A stretch of DNA of 64,000 nt from Novosphingobium pokkalii (GCF_014652855.1 NZ_BMZP01000001.1:145140-209139); one strand, 5' to 3'; shown: positions 25,325-36,105, counted from the stretch's first letter. Translations and numbers: made by a program. Notes: generated from the letters alone by a model not told the origin.

Positions 25325-25342
25325 CGGGCAGGGGGCTCTCTA

Positions 25343-25379
25343 TTTTTTGCAACGCTCTGTCAAATTCATTGTGATTGAT
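25343..25379 (+). promoter_or_regulatory. Shared purine-regulon promoter/operator element, copy B
   Basis: TTTTTTGCAACG (25343-25354), 11 bases, TCATTGTGATTGAT (25366-25379). Block order, orientation and spacing equal copies A and C; the spacer keeps GT at positions 5-6. The element points toward the NUP-ADA-TonB operon, whose start codon is 60 bases on, and lies back to back with the LysR gene. A partial further repeat, GATTGCAACG, follows at 25377-25386. Confidence 0.75.
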
Positions 25380-25439
25380 TGCAACGCCACAAGTCTTTTA
25401 GCAAGCTTCAGACACAAAATATCATTCAGGGAACGTGTT

Positions 25440-26609
25440 TTGGGGCGCATCACGGCGGCAAGGCCCGGCAAAAAGCCAGGGGCCATCGGCAGGCTTGTGG
25501 CCAGCAGCGGCGTGATGGCCGCGGCGCTGGCCATGGCCCTTTCCCTGCCGGTGCGCGCGGCCGAGCCCGCCTTGCCGGTGGTCCCGGCGGTGCAGGCGAT
25601 CCCGGTCAAGGTCATGGTCATCGCCAATTTCGAACCTGGCGCGGACACCGGCGATGCGCCGGGCGAATTCCAGCTTTGGGCCGAGCGCGAGCATCTGGAC
25701 GAAGTGATCCCCGTGCGCGGCACGCTCCATCCCCTGCGCCGCAATGTCGATGGCCTTTACGGCATGGTGTGGGGTGACGCCCATTCGCTGGTGGTCACGC
25801 CTGAAGTGCAGCTCATGGCACTGCTGCTCGATCCGCGGTTCGATTTCTCCCACACCTACTGGCTGTTCACCGGCATTTCGGGCGCCGATCCGCAAGCCGC
25901 CTCGGTCGGTAGTGCCGCCTGGGCGCGCTGGGTGGTGAGCGGCGACGCATTGCGCGAATTTGCCGAAAGCGAAGTGCCCAAGGGCTGGCCCTATGGCCTG
26001 TTCGCGATCGGGGCGAAGGCGCCCGGCGAGTTGCCGCAGGCGGCCGACAGCTTTGCCGGGATGACCGATACCGGATCGCTGGGCATGGCGGTGCCGCTCA
26101 ACCAGGGCCTTGCCCGCTGGGCTTTCGCGCTGAGCAAGGATACGCCGATCCCCGATACCCCGGCGCTCCAGGCGGCGCGGGCGCGGTGGAAGGGCTTTCC
26201 CCAGGCGCAGCGCCCGCCCTTCGTGCTGATGGGCGAGACGCTGGGGGCCTTGCGCTATTGGCATGGCGCCGGCCGCACCCAATGGGCGCGCGACTGGGTC
26301 AAGCTGTGGACCCATGGCCAGGGCCGCTTCGTGATGACCAACATGGAAAGCCAGCTCATGGCCGGCACCATGCTGTCCGCCGCGCAGGCCGGGCTGGTGG
26401 ACATGAAGCGCGTCATGGTGCTGCGCAGCGCCAGCAATGCCTCGATGCCACCGCCGGGGCAATCGCCGCTGGCGAGCGTGGGCGACGAGGGGCCGGGGCA
26501 GGTTGCTGCCTATGAAGCGAACTATCGCGTGGGCGCGGTGGTGATCCATCGCCTGTTGGCCGACTGGCCCCGCTATCGCGACAGCGTGCCGGACGCGCCC
26601 CAACCATGA
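25440..26609 (+). CDS. Exported NUP-family (purine nucleoside permease-like) protein, copy 1
   Basis: A 389-aa protein of the family named after the Candida purine nucleoside permease. It has an N-terminal signal sequence (hydrophobic stretch ending SLPVRAAE) and no further membrane segments, so it cannot itself be a channel. Conserved parts include VKVMVIANFEPGADTGDAPGEFQLW, FDFSHTYWLFTGISGADP, RYWHGAGRTQWARDW and MTNMESQLMAG. The ME and the SGADP-type loop recall the nucleoside phosphorylase fold, suggesting nucleoside binding or cleavage in the periplasm (inference). The start is TTG at 25440 with AGGGAA 6 bases upstream; the open frame begins inside the promoter element, which is not credible. 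It is the first gene of the second purine operon. Confidence 0.8.
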   Translation: MGRITAARPGKKPGAIGRLVASSGVMAAALAMALSLPVRAAEPALPVVPAVQAIPVKVMVIANFEPGADTGDAPGEFQLWAEREHLDEVIPVRGTLHPLRRNVDGLYGMVWGDAHSLVVTPEVQLMALLLDPRFDFSHTYWLFTGISGADPQAASVGSAAWARWVVSGDALREFAESEVPKGWPYGLFAIGAKAPGELPQAADSFAGMTDTGSLGMAVPLNQGLARWAFALSKDTPIPDTPALQAARARWKGFPQAQRPPFVLMGETLGALRYWHGAGRTQWARDWVKLWTHGQGRFVMTNMESQLMAGTMLSAAQAGLVDMKRVMVLRSASNASMPPPGQSPLASVGDEGPGQVAAYEANYRVGAVVIHRLLADWPRYRDSVPDAPQP

Positions 26610-28162
26610 GCCGGACGCGCGCCTGCCTGCTTGCTTTGCCCGCTGCGCTGAGCCTGGCGACGGCCACTCCGCTCGCGGCTGCTCCCGTGGTTGGCCGCGA
26701 GGCTGCGGTGGGCGCCATCTTGGCCGAGGCGGCACGCGATCCCAACGAGTTGCGTCTGTTCCTGCACCGCCTGCCCAAGGGCGGCGACTTGCACAACCAC
26801 TTGTCCGGCGCGCTCTATGCCGAAGACATGATCGCCTGGGCCGGCGAGAAGGGGCTGTGCCTGGCGCCCGATGGCGCAGGCTTCGTGGCCCCGCCCTGCG
26901 CGCCCGGCGCGGCCGTGGCCGATGTCGCGAAAGACCGGCCCGCTCTGTACGGCGCCTTGGTCGACAGCCTCTCGACGCGCGGCTGGCAAGTTGGCGTGGG
27001 CACGGGTGCGAGCAGCGGCCATGACCAGTTCTTCGCCACGTTCGAACGCTTTGCCCCGGCGCTGATCGGGCGCGATGCCGATGCGATGATCGCCGCGCGC
27101 CGCCAGGCAGCGGGCGACGGGGTGCTCTATCTGGAGCTGGACCACAATCCCCCCGCACTGCTGGAAACCGCGCTCGGCGCGCCGGCCGTGGCGCTCGATG
27201 TGGCGGGCCTGGGCGATTTCTACAGCCGTGAAGCGCCCGGCCTTGTCGCGCGCGTTCCGGCGATGCGGGCGCAGATCGATGCCGAGGAAGCCACCGCGCG
27301 CCAGGGCATGGCCTGCGGCACGGCAAAGGCGGAGCCGGGCTGCGCCATCGCGGTGCACTATCTCGCGTGGGCCCTGCGCGATGTGCCCCCGGCGGCGGTG
27401 TTCCGCGCACTGATCCTGGCCTTTGCCCTGGCCGAGCAGGATCCGCGCTTTGTCGGAGTCAACATCGTCCAGCCCGAAGACTGGCCAGTGGCGCGCGCCG
27501 ATTACGATCTGCACATGGCCATGTTCCGCTTCCTGGCGCAGCGCCATCCGGGCGTGGCCATGTCGATGCACGCGGGCGAACTCGCCTTTGGCCAGGTGCC
27601 ACCGGCAGACTTGCGCGACCACATCGCCAAGGCCGTGGCATCGGGCGCGCGGCGCATCGGCCATGGCGTGGACATTGCCTATGAAGACCAGGGCCGCGAA
27701 ACCCTGGCGCGCATGGCGCGCGAAGGTGTCGCCGTGGAAATCAACCTCACCAGCAATGCCGTGATCCTGGGGGTGAAAGGCGCGGAGCATCCGCTCGCGC
27801 TCTATCGCCGCCATGGTGTGCCGGTGGTGCTGGCCACCGACGATGAAGGCGTGCTGCGCACCGACCTGACCCGTGAATACCAGCGCGCGGTGCAGGAGCA
27901 TGGCCTCGGCTACGCCGATCTCAAGGCCGTATCGCGCGCTTCGCTGGAATACAGCTTTGCACCGGGCGCCAGCCTGTGGCGCGATCACCATGCCGACCAG
28001 TGGGCCAAGCCCTGCGCGGGCGGCGTGGTGACGACGCCGGCCTGCCGTTCGTTCCTGGCCGGCAGCGAGAAGGCCCGGCTGCAACTGGATCTGGAACAGC
28101 GCTTTGCGCGGTTCGAGGAAGACGCGCTCGCAGCCACCGCGAGTTCCAAGAAAAATACATAA
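26606..28162 (+). CDS. Exported adenosine deaminase, ADGF/CECR1-like
   Basis: A 518-aa protein, longer than cytosolic adenosine deaminases, with a signal peptide (residues 1-26, ending PLAAA). Motifs in order are KGGDLHNHLSGALY (HxH metal site), SMHAGELAFG, ARRIGHGVDIAYED, INLTSNAVI and ATDDEGVLRTDLT (the final Asp pair). The length and motif spacing resemble secreted growth-factor-type deaminases. It would turn periplasmic adenosine into inosine. ATG at 26606 overlaps the NUP gene stop (ATGA), so the two are coupled. Confidence 0.87.
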   Translation: MSRTRACLLALPAALSLATATPLAAAPVVGREAAVGAILAEAARDPNELRLFLHRLPKGGDLHNHLSGALYAEDMIAWAGEKGLCLAPDGAGFVAPPCAPGAAVADVAKDRPALYGALVDSLSTRGWQVGVGTGASSGHDQFFATFERFAPALIGRDADAMIAARRQAAGDGVLYLELDHNPPALLETALGAPAVALDVAGLGDFYSREAPGLVARVPAMRAQIDAEEATARQGMACGTAKAEPGCAIAVHYLAWALRDVPPAAVFRALILAFALAEQDPRFVGVNIVQPEDWPVARADYDLHMAMFRFLAQRHPGVAMSMHAGELAFGQVPPADLRDHIAKAVASGARRIGHGVDIAYEDQGRETLARMAREGVAVEINLTSNAVILGVKGAEHPLALYRRHGVPVVLATDDEGVLRTDLTREYQRAVQEHGLGYADLKAVSRASLEYSFAPGASLWRDHHADQWAKPCAGGVVTTPACRSFLAGSEKARLQLDLEQRFARFEEDALAATASSKKNT

Positions 28163-28216
28163 TAACAATGCCATGCCCAGGGAGGGGCGTGAAGGCGCAA
28201 AAACAGCAACGGACGG

Positions 28217-28236
28217 CACGCTCCCCGGGGGGCGTG
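28217..28236 (+). terminator. GC-rich hairpin before the TonB receptor gene
   Basis: CACGCTCCCC (28217-28226) and GGGGGGCGTG (28227-28236) can fold with one wobble pair in the 98-base gap between the deaminase and receptor genes. No T tract follows. It may act as a partial terminator or as a structure protecting an mRNA end, allowing different expression of the receptor. Confidence 0.4.
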
Positions 28237-28260
28237 GCCCGATCATGGGGGTTACAGTCA

Positions 28261-30756
28261 ATGAGGACAATGCAAGCACGGGGCGCAAAGCCCCAATCCA
28301 ATCGCGGCACGCGCCGGGCCTTGATGGCCTTCGCGCTGCTCGCCGGCGCGGCCCTGGCGCATCCCGCCCTGGCCGATCAGGCCGCTCCGGCCCCGGCGCC
28401 GGAAACCGATGGCGACAAGCCCGAAATCGTCGTGTCCGGCTCGCTCGGCGCGCTGCCGCTTAAGGACGTCGGCTCGGTCTTCGGCTTCGACAAGACGCTG
28501 GCCGAAACGCCGCGCGCGGCCTCGTCGGTCAGCTCCGAACAGCTCGAACGCTTTGGCATCACCCAGATCTATGACCTGGTCAGCCAGGTGCCGGGCACTT
28601 TCACCAGCTCGTTCTTCGGCACCGGCGGCGCGCTCGACATTCGCGGCACCCCCGGCGAAGTCTATTTCCGCGGCATGCTCCGCCTGGAAAACCCCGGCAA
28701 CTATCCCACCCCGATTGCCGCGGCCGACCGCATCGACATCGTGCGCGGCCCGGCCTCGCCGATCTATGGCCCGTCCAAGACCGGCGGCTACATGAACTTC
28801 GTGCCCAAGACCGCGCGCGCGGCGAATGGCACCTATGCGCCCGATCCGCATGGCTTCATCAGCTATGACACCGGCAGCTGGGCGCGCAGCGTGCTCAAGG
28901 GCAGCATCACTGGGCCGGGCAAGATCGGCGACCACCAGTTCGGCTATAGCCTCTATGCCGAAAGCGAGGATTCCGGCAGCTATTACCGCAACATCCACCC
29001 GCGCAACCTGGTGCTGTCGGCCGCGTTCGACACCGACATCACCAGCAACCTGCGGACCGAATTCGGCGGCATGTACCAGAAGTTCCGCGGCCAGCAGAAC
29101 GGCGGCTGGAACCGCCTGACCCAGGATCTGGTGGACAACGGTACCTATATCACCGGCAATGCCAGCAGTTCGATCGACACCAACGGTGACGGGCAGATTT
29201 CCCGTTCCGAAGCCTATGCCGCAAACGGCGGGCGCGGGCTGACCATGTATGGTTCGTTCGCCTGCGGTGGTGGCACGGCTGGGGCTTCGGGCATCACCGA
29301 CGCCTGCCTCAAGGCCAATTATCCCGATCTGGCGCTGGTCAATCCCGGCAAGACCACGCTGAGCAAGCGGGACACGCTGACCGGCCCCAACGACAAGCTC
29401 AACAACGACCAGAAGACGTTCTACTTCGACCTGATCTGGACCGGTCCGGGCAAGCTGGAGATCAAGAATCAGCTCTTCTACGATGGCACCAAGAATCTGA
29501 ACGAGAACTACTACGGGTTCTCGCAAAAGATCGATTCCTACGTCCTCGAAGACAAGATCGTTCTCAGCGACAGCTTCACGACATCCGCCGCAAAAATCTC
29601 GGTCCAGGCCGCGCCGTCGCTGCGCTATACCAAGTTCAACTTTGCCGATGACTTTGGCGTGGAGCTGTGGAACCGCGTCGACATCACGACTGGCTATACC
29701 GCTGCATCGACCCGTCAGCTTTCGACCGACTGCGATTGCAACTATTCCGATTACGTAAAGGGCCACTATCTCGATGTGGGCTTGGCAGGCCTCGTCGATG
29801 TCGATTTCGATTTCGGGCTTGATGTGATCGGCGGCCTGCGCTGGGATCATGTCCATGCCACATCGAGAGCGATCCTGGACAAATATGATCCGGTGGATCG
29901 GCCGACCACCGCTGGAACCACTCAGGCTACTGGCAATGACAGCGGCTTGTCCTGGAATGGCAGCATTTCCTATCGCACGCCGATTGGCCTGATCCCCTAT
30001 TTCACGGCGTCGCGCCAAAGCACGGTCGTGGCGGGCGAGGGCGCCGAGATTGAGCCCGGCGCGATTTCCGGGGGCACGTTCCTCTCCGCCTCGCGCCTCT
30101 ATGAAGCCGGGATCAAGGGTGAATTCCTCGACAAGCGCCTCTATGCAGCCGTTTCGGTCTACAAGCAGGAACGCACCGACCTGGTTTCGGACAGCCCGCT
30201 GACCAACCAGTCGATCCGCACCAAGGGCGTGGAAGCCGAACTGCGCTGGGCGATCGACAAGCATGCGCTGGTCACCGCGAATTACACCTATATCGACGTG
30301 GTGAACATTTCCGCGCTCACCAGCGGGGGCTATTTCAACTACTTCGGTATCGCCGACCTGGTGAACGTCAGTGATCCGTCGCTCTATCTCGGCGGCAGCC
30401 AGTTTGGGGCGCTTTATCCGAAGACAAATGCCCAGGCGCGTCGCCCCGGCATCCCCCACAACGTGGTCTCGGCCACCGGCACGTATGCCTTTGATAACGG
30501 CCTCGCTCTGAATGCGGACGTCAGCCATGTGGATTCGGTGTTCTCGAGCTACAGCCAGAACGTGCGTCTTCCGGCCTATTGGCTGGTCAATGCCGGCGCA
30601 TCGTTCACCACGGGTCCGTGGATGTTCCGCGCGGTGGTCAAGAACCTGAACAACGCGCGTTACTTCCGCGCGGGTGGTCAGGATCTGTTCGGGGCCGATA
30701 TTGCCCTGCCGCAGGTGCCGCGCAATTTCCAGGCGACCATCCAGTACAAGTTCTGA
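28261..30756 (+). CDS. TonB-dependent outer-membrane receptor, candidate nucleoside/purine importer
   Basis: An 831-aa receptor. The signal peptide ends near ALAHPALA; the plug domain begins around KPEIVVSGSL and contains IDIVRGPASPIYGPSKTGGYMNFVPK. The rest is a long beta-barrel ending NFQATIQYKF with terminal Phe, as required for assembly. An extracellular-loop region carries DTNGDGQISRSE (residues 306-317), a perfect EF-hand calcium loop. It lies between nucleoside-processing genes, so purine nucleosides or nucleic-acid fragments are the likely cargo; this is inference, since sequence alone does not give TonB substrates. ATG at 28261 is the best start, with GGGGG 10 bases upstream. Confidence 0.88.
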   Translation: MRTMQARGAKPQSNRGTRRALMAFALLAGAALAHPALADQAAPAPAPETDGDKPEIVVSGSLGALPLKDVGSVFGFDKTLAETPRAASSVSSEQLERFGITQIYDLVSQVPGTFTSSFFGTGGALDIRGTPGEVYFRGMLRLENPGNYPTPIAAADRIDIVRGPASPIYGPSKTGGYMNFVPKTARAANGTYAPDPHGFISYDTGSWARSVLKGSITGPGKIGDHQFGYSLYAESEDSGSYYRNIHPRNLVLSAAFDTDITSNLRTEFGGMYQKFRGQQNGGWNRLTQDLVDNGTYITGNASSSIDTNGDGQISRSEAYAANGGRGLTMYGSFACGGGTAGASGITDACLKANYPDLALVNPGKTTLSKRDTLTGPNDKLNNDQKTFYFDLIWTGPGKLEIKNQLFYDGTKNLNENYYGFSQKIDSYVLEDKIVLSDSFTTSAAKISVQAAPSLRYTKFNFADDFGVELWNRVDITTGYTAASTRQLSTDCDCNYSDYVKGHYLDVGLAGLVDVDFDFGLDVIGGLRWDHVHATSRAILDKYDPVDRPTTAGTTQATGNDSGLSWNGSISYRTPIGLIPYFTASRQSTVVAGEGAEIEPGAISGGTFLSASRLYEAGIKGEFLDKRLYAAVSVYKQERTDLVSDSPLTNQSIRTKGVEAELRWAIDKHALVTANYTYIDVVNISALTSGGYFNYFGIADLVNVSDPSLYLGGSQFGALYPKTNAQARRPGIPHNVVSATGTYAFDNGLALNADVSHVDSVFSSYSQNVRLPAYWLVNAGASFTTGPWMFRAVVKNLNNARYFRAGGQDLFGADIALPQVPRNFQATIQYKF

Positions 30757-30763
30757 TCCTTCC

Positions 30764-30791
30764 GGCCGGGCAGGGATTTCCCTGTCCGGCC
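30764..30791 (+). terminator. Hairpin after the TonB receptor gene
   Basis: GGCCGGGCAGGG (30764-30775), loop ATTT, CCCTGTCCGGCC (30780-30791) form a 12-bp stem with one G-U pair, 7 bases after the receptor stop codon. Only a weak T-rich run follows, so it probably stops part of the transcription rather than all. With the hairpin at 28217 it brackets the receptor gene. Confidence 0.6.
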
Positions 30792-30810
30792 AATTTCTTG
30801 ATGGATATTG

Positions 30811-31931
30811 ATGATGCTTTCTATGAAGGGCTTGCGCCAAGCGGCCATTGCCTTGGCCCTGTGCAGCGGTGCTGCCGGTGCCCGTGCCGCCACACCGGCC
30901 GTGCCGCCCGCCGTGGCCCAAGCGCTTCGTTGTACGCCGGGCGCTGCCTGTGCGGCGAAGATTCCGGTCAAGGTGGTGATCGTCACCATGTTTGAAGTGG
31001 GGCAGGACACCGGAGACGTGCCGGGCGAATTCCAGTTCTGGCGCGAGCGGCGCAAGCTTGATGTGCGCATCCCGTTCCCGCAATCGCACCATGATCTCTA
31101 TTACAATCCGCAAAGCCAGATCCTGGGCATGGTCACCGGCATGGGCTCGATCCGCTCGGCCACCGCCACGCTGGCGCTGGGGCTGGACCAGCGGTTCGAC
31201 TTGTCCCACGCCTATTGGCTGGTGGCCGGCATTGCCGGGGTCGATCCGCACCAGGCCACGATCGGTTCAGCAGTCTGGGCGCACTATCTGGTCGATGGCG
31301 ACCTGGCGCACGAAATCGACGCACGCGAGATTCCGGCCGACTGGAAGAGCGGCTATTTCGCGCTCCATTCCAACGGGCCCGGAGACAAGCGCCCGCAGCA
31401 GGCGGACGAGGGCGAGATGTTCGCGCTCAATCCCGCGCTGGCCGATTGGGCCTATGGCCTGACCAAGGCCATCGCGCTGCCCGACAGCCCGCAATTGGCC
31501 GCCGCCCGCGCGCCCTACACCGGCATGGCGCCTGCGCAATCGCCGCCCAAGGTGATGACCGGCGACAACCTCGCGGCGATGACCTTCTGGCACGGCGCGA
31601 AAATGACCGAGTGGGCGCACGACTGGGTCGATTTCTGGACCGGGGGGAAGGGCGTGTTCGTCACCTCCGCGATGGAGGAGACCGGCACGTTCCAGTCGCT
31701 GGAATACCTCTCGCGCATCGGCCGCGCCGATCGCAACCGCGTGATGGTGCTGCGCGGGGCTTCCAACTTCACCATGCCGCCCCCCGGCGTGGCCCCGGCG
31801 GATTACCTGCTCAAGGAAAACCAGAACTATTCTGGCATGCGCGCCTCGCTCGAAGCGCTCTATACCGTCGGTTCCAAGGTGGTGGACACCCTGCTCGCCG
31901 ATTGGCCGCGCTATGCCAAGGCGCCGCCTAA

Positions 31932-31935
<4 letters not shown>
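30811..31935 (+). CDS. Exported NUP-family (purine nucleoside permease-like) protein, copy 2
   Basis: A 374-aa paralogue of the protein encoded at 25440-26609. It has a signal peptide ending GARAA, then IPVKVVIVTMFEVGQDTGDVPGEFQFW, FDLSHAYWLVAGIAGVDP, TFWHGAKMTEWAHDW and TSAMEETG, the same ordered segments as copy 1. No transmembrane helices follow the signal. The two copies differ in many positions and lie on either side of the deaminase and receptor genes, so they may prefer different nucleosides. ATG at 30811 is preferred over the TTG three bases earlier; the ribosome-binding site is weak. The gene overlaps the following deaminase (ATGA). Confidence 0.82.
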
Positions 31936-33284
<1,349 letters not shown>

Positions 33285-33313
33285 CAACGATCATGGGCAC
33301 GACGGAGGCCACC

Positions 33314-34687
33314 ATGGCAACAGCAGCACTACCTCAAACTACATCGGTAGCGGCCGGCAGTGGGCCAAGCGAGGAACAGCGCCGCGATCCGGCCTATGTG
33401 CCGCCACTGCCCATGGCCCTGGCGCTGGGCGTGCAGCACGTGCTGGCGATGTTCGTTTCCAACATCACCCCGCCGATCATCGTGGCCGGCGCGGCCGGGA
33501 TCGGCTTCGGTTCGGCCGATCCTTCCGCCCTGATCTACATGATCCAGGCCGCCATGCTGTTCGCCGGGGTGGCAACGCTGCTCCAGACCGTGGGTCTCGG
33601 CCCGATCGGCGCGCGCCTGCCGCTGGTGCAGGGCACAAGCTTTGCGTTCATCTCGGTGATGATCCCGATCGTGGCGGGCAAGGGCGTAGAAGGCATGGCG
33701 GCGCTGACCACGGCCGCGTTCCTCGCCGGCCTGCTCCACGCCGGGCTCAGCCGCCTGGTCGGGCCGATCCGCTTTGCCCTGCCGCCCCTGGTCACCGGGC
33801 TGGTCGTGCTGATGATCGGGCTCTCGCTGGTGCGGGTCGGCATCGAATATGCAGCGGGCGGGGTGACCTTGCGCGGCTTGCCCGCCTATGGCGCGGGTGC
33901 GAGCTGGTTTCTGGCGGGCGTGGTGGTTTTCGTCACGCTTGGCCTCAAGTTCTTCGGACGCGGCGTGCTGTCCACGGCCGCCGTGCTGCTCGGCCTGCTG
34001 GCCGGCTATGGCGTCGCGCTGGTGATGGGCCGCGTGGATTTCGCCCCCGTGGCGCAGGCGCACTGGCTGATGCTGCCGCGTTTCCTGGCCTTTGGCTGGG
34101 AGCTTTCGCCGTCCGCCATCCTCGGATTCTGCCTGATCGGCTTCGTCTCCTCGATCGAATCGATCGGCGATGTCGAGGCGATCTGCGAAAACGGTGCCGG
34201 TCGCCGCGCCAGCGATCGCGAAGTGATGGGCGCGGTCGCGGCCGATGGCGTCGGCACTGCGCTCTCGGCCCTGTTCGGCGCCATGCCCAACACGACGTTC
34301 AGCCAGAACGTGGGCCTGATCGCAATGTCGGGGCTGATGAGCCGCTTTGTCGTCACGCTCGGTGCGCTGTTCCTGATCCTGTGCGGCCTCTTGCCCAAGA
34401 TCGGCGCGGTGATCACCACCGTGCCGATCGAAGTGCTGGGCGGTGGCGTCATCGTCATGTTCGGCATGGTCGCATCCTCGGCGCTGGCAATGCTTTCGGG
34501 CGTGACGTGGAACCAGCGCAACATGCTGGTGGCGGGCACGGCGCTGTCGGTTGCGCTGGGCTTGCAACTGGAGCCGGAAGCGCTGGGCCACCTGCCCGAA
34601 ACGGCGCGCATCCTGCTGTCTTCCGGCGTGCTGCCGGTGGCGGTGATCGCCGTGGTGCTCAATCTGGTGCTGCCCAAGGACATCTGA
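33314..34687 (+). CDS. NCS2 (NAT) family xanthine/uracil-type permease
   Basis: A 457-aa inner-membrane symporter with about 12-14 helices. LGVQHVLAMFVSNITPPIIV near the N terminus, LPLVQGTSFAFISVMIPI and the NAT signature region AMPNTTFSQNVGLIAMSG mark the xanthine/urate branch. ATG at 33314 has a perfect GGAGG 5 bases upstream; the earlier ATG at 33293 lacks one. It belongs to a different NCS2 branch from the permease at 5862-7187, so the locus imports purines by two routes. It is the last gene of the second operon. Confidence 0.92.
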   Translation: MATAALPQTTSVAAGSGPSEEQRRDPAYVPPLPMALALGVQHVLAMFVSNITPPIIVAGAAGIGFGSADPSALIYMIQAAMLFAGVATLLQTVGLGPIGARLPLVQGTSFAFISVMIPIVAGKGVEGMAALTTAAFLAGLLHAGLSRLVGPIRFALPPLVTGLVVLMIGLSLVRVGIEYAAGGVTLRGLPAYGAGASWFLAGVVVFVTLGLKFFGRGVLSTAAVLLGLLAGYGVALVMGRVDFAPVAQAHWLMLPRFLAFGWELSPSAILGFCLIGFVSSIESIGDVEAICENGAGRRASDREVMGAVAADGVGTALSALFGAMPNTTFSQNVGLIAMSGLMSRFVVTLGALFLILCGLLPKIGAVITTVPIEVLGGGVIVMFGMVASSALAMLSGVTWNQRNMLVAGTALSVALGLQLEPEALGHLPETARILLSSGVLPVAVIAVVLNLVLPKDI

Positions 34688-34708
34688 CGCCGGCCCGATA
34701 CCGCTCGC

Positions 34709-34745
34709 TTTTTTGCAACGCCGCGTCTGAATCATTGCGTTTGAT
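34709..34745 (+). promoter_or_regulatory. Shared purine-regulon promoter/operator element, copy C
   Basis: TTTTTTGCAACG (34709-34720), 11 bases, TCATTGCGTTTGAT (34732-34745), the same blocks and spacing as copies A and B. It lies after the stop of the xanthine permease and 58 bases before the Rieske gene start. This gives the Rieske gene its own promoter while tying it to the purine regulon. Confidence 0.75.
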
Positions 34746-34803
34746 GGAACGGCCTCGGGCCGCCATCATTGGCCCATCGTCTTCACTCGACAGGGAAATG
34801 TTC

Positions 34804-35850
34804 ATGGCCACGGCCCCGCTTGCGCCCCTCGAACCCGCGCTGCCACACGGCTGCACCTTTGCGGCTGCGGATTGGGCGATCCTGGCGCGGCATTGGTATC
34901 CGGTGGCCCTGGCGCGCGAGGTTTCCGCCACGCCGCTCAAGGCCAAGCTGCTGGATCAGCCGCTGGTGCTCTATCGCGCGCAGGGCGAAATCGTGATCGC
35001 GCCCGATCGCTGCCCGCATCGCGGCGTGCCGCTCAGCATGGGGCGCGACAACGGGCGCGGGGTGGAATGCCCCTACCACGGGCTCACGTTCGGCGCGGGC
35101 GGGCGCTGCGTGCATATTCCGGCGCAACCGCAGCGATCGATCCCGGCGCAGTTCCACCTCGCCACTTATCCGGCGGTGGAGCGCTATGGCCTGGTCTGGA
35201 CCTGCCTCGATCCCGTGTCAGGCACGCCGGGCAGTGATGACATCATCGCCATGCCGCATTGGGATGAGCCCGGATTCCAACAGATCGTCTGCCCATGGAT
35301 CGACATCGCCGGCTCGGCCGGGCGGCAGATGGAAGGCTTTCTCGACGTCGCCCACTTCGCCTTCATCCACGCCGAAAGCTTTGCCGATCCCGACAATGCC
35401 CAGGTGCCCGACTATCGCCCGCGCCGCACCGCGCAGGGGTTCGAGGCGGAATACTGGAGCAACGTGGCCAATTACCCCAAGGGCGTGGACAAGGCCCCGC
35501 CGGGCTTTCGCTGGCTGCGCCACTTCCGCTGCCACGTGCCATTCACGGCCACGCTGGAAGTGCATTTTCCCGGCGAGGACCGCCTGGTGATCCTCAACGC
35601 CGCCTCGCCGGTGTCGGCCGGGGAAACCCGCCTGTTCGTGCCGATCGCACGAAATTTCGACACCGACCAGCCAGTCCAGGGCGTCTACGATTTCAACCGC
35701 CAGGTCTTCGAGGAAGACCGCGCCATGGTGGAGGCACAATGGCCCGCCGCCCTGCCGCTGGAACCCACCGCCGAAGCGCACCTTGCCGCCGACATGAGCT
35801 CGATGTTCTACCGCCGCGCGCTGCGCGACATGGGGCTGGGCGGGGGGTGA
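34804..35850 (+). CDS. Rieske non-haem iron oxygenase of unknown substrate, vanillate-demethylase/N-demethylase type
   Basis: A 348-aa oxygenase component. The Rieske cluster ligands are C70-P-H72 (DRCPHRGVPLS) and C89-P-Y-H92 (VECPYHGLTFG). The mononuclear iron site is GFLDVAHFAFIHAESF, with His184 and His189 after Asp181. Overall size and layout match vanillate O-demethylase-like oxygenases, a group that includes methylxanthine N-demethylases. No reductase or ferredoxin partner gene is nearby. ATG at 34804 with AGGGA 7 bases upstream is chosen; an in-frame ATG at 34744 lies inside promoter element C. Its control by the purine element suggests a purine or methylpurine substrate. Confidence 0.87.
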   Translation: MATAPLAPLEPALPHGCTFAAADWAILARHWYPVALAREVSATPLKAKLLDQPLVLYRAQGEIVIAPDRCPHRGVPLSMGRDNGRGVECPYHGLTFGAGGRCVHIPAQPQRSIPAQFHLATYPAVERYGLVWTCLDPVSGTPGSDDIIAMPHWDEPGFQQIVCPWIDIAGSAGRQMEGFLDVAHFAFIHAESFADPDNAQVPDYRPRRTAQGFEAEYWSNVANYPKGVDKAPPGFRWLRHFRCHVPFTATLEVHFPGEDRLVILNAASPVSAGETRLFVPIARNFDTDQPVQGVYDFNRQVFEEDRAMVEAQWPAALPLEPTAEAHLAADMSSMFYRRALRDMGLGGG

Positions 35851-35851
35851 C

Positions 35852-35941
<90 letters not shown>

Positions 35942-36105
35942 ACATCTGGAAGCGGTGCCGATAGCGTCTGCGGCGGCTGGCGGGAAGAGGGTTTGCGCGC
36001 GGGGGTGGGGAAATCGTGCCTGGTGGCGTTTTTTCGGCAGCCTGGGCGGCTCGCCTTGGCGCGGGGGTGTTCCATTGTCGGGCAAGGCGTGCAAGACAGC
36101 CTGCG

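Noticed and set aside
25347..25439. Longer N terminus for the first NUP protein
   Set aside because: The TTG at 25347 lies inside promoter element B, and the added residues have no signal-peptide character.
34744..34803. Upstream ATG as the start of the Rieske oxygenase
   Set aside because: It overlaps promoter element C and has no ribosome-binding site; ATG 34804 has AGGGA at good spacing.
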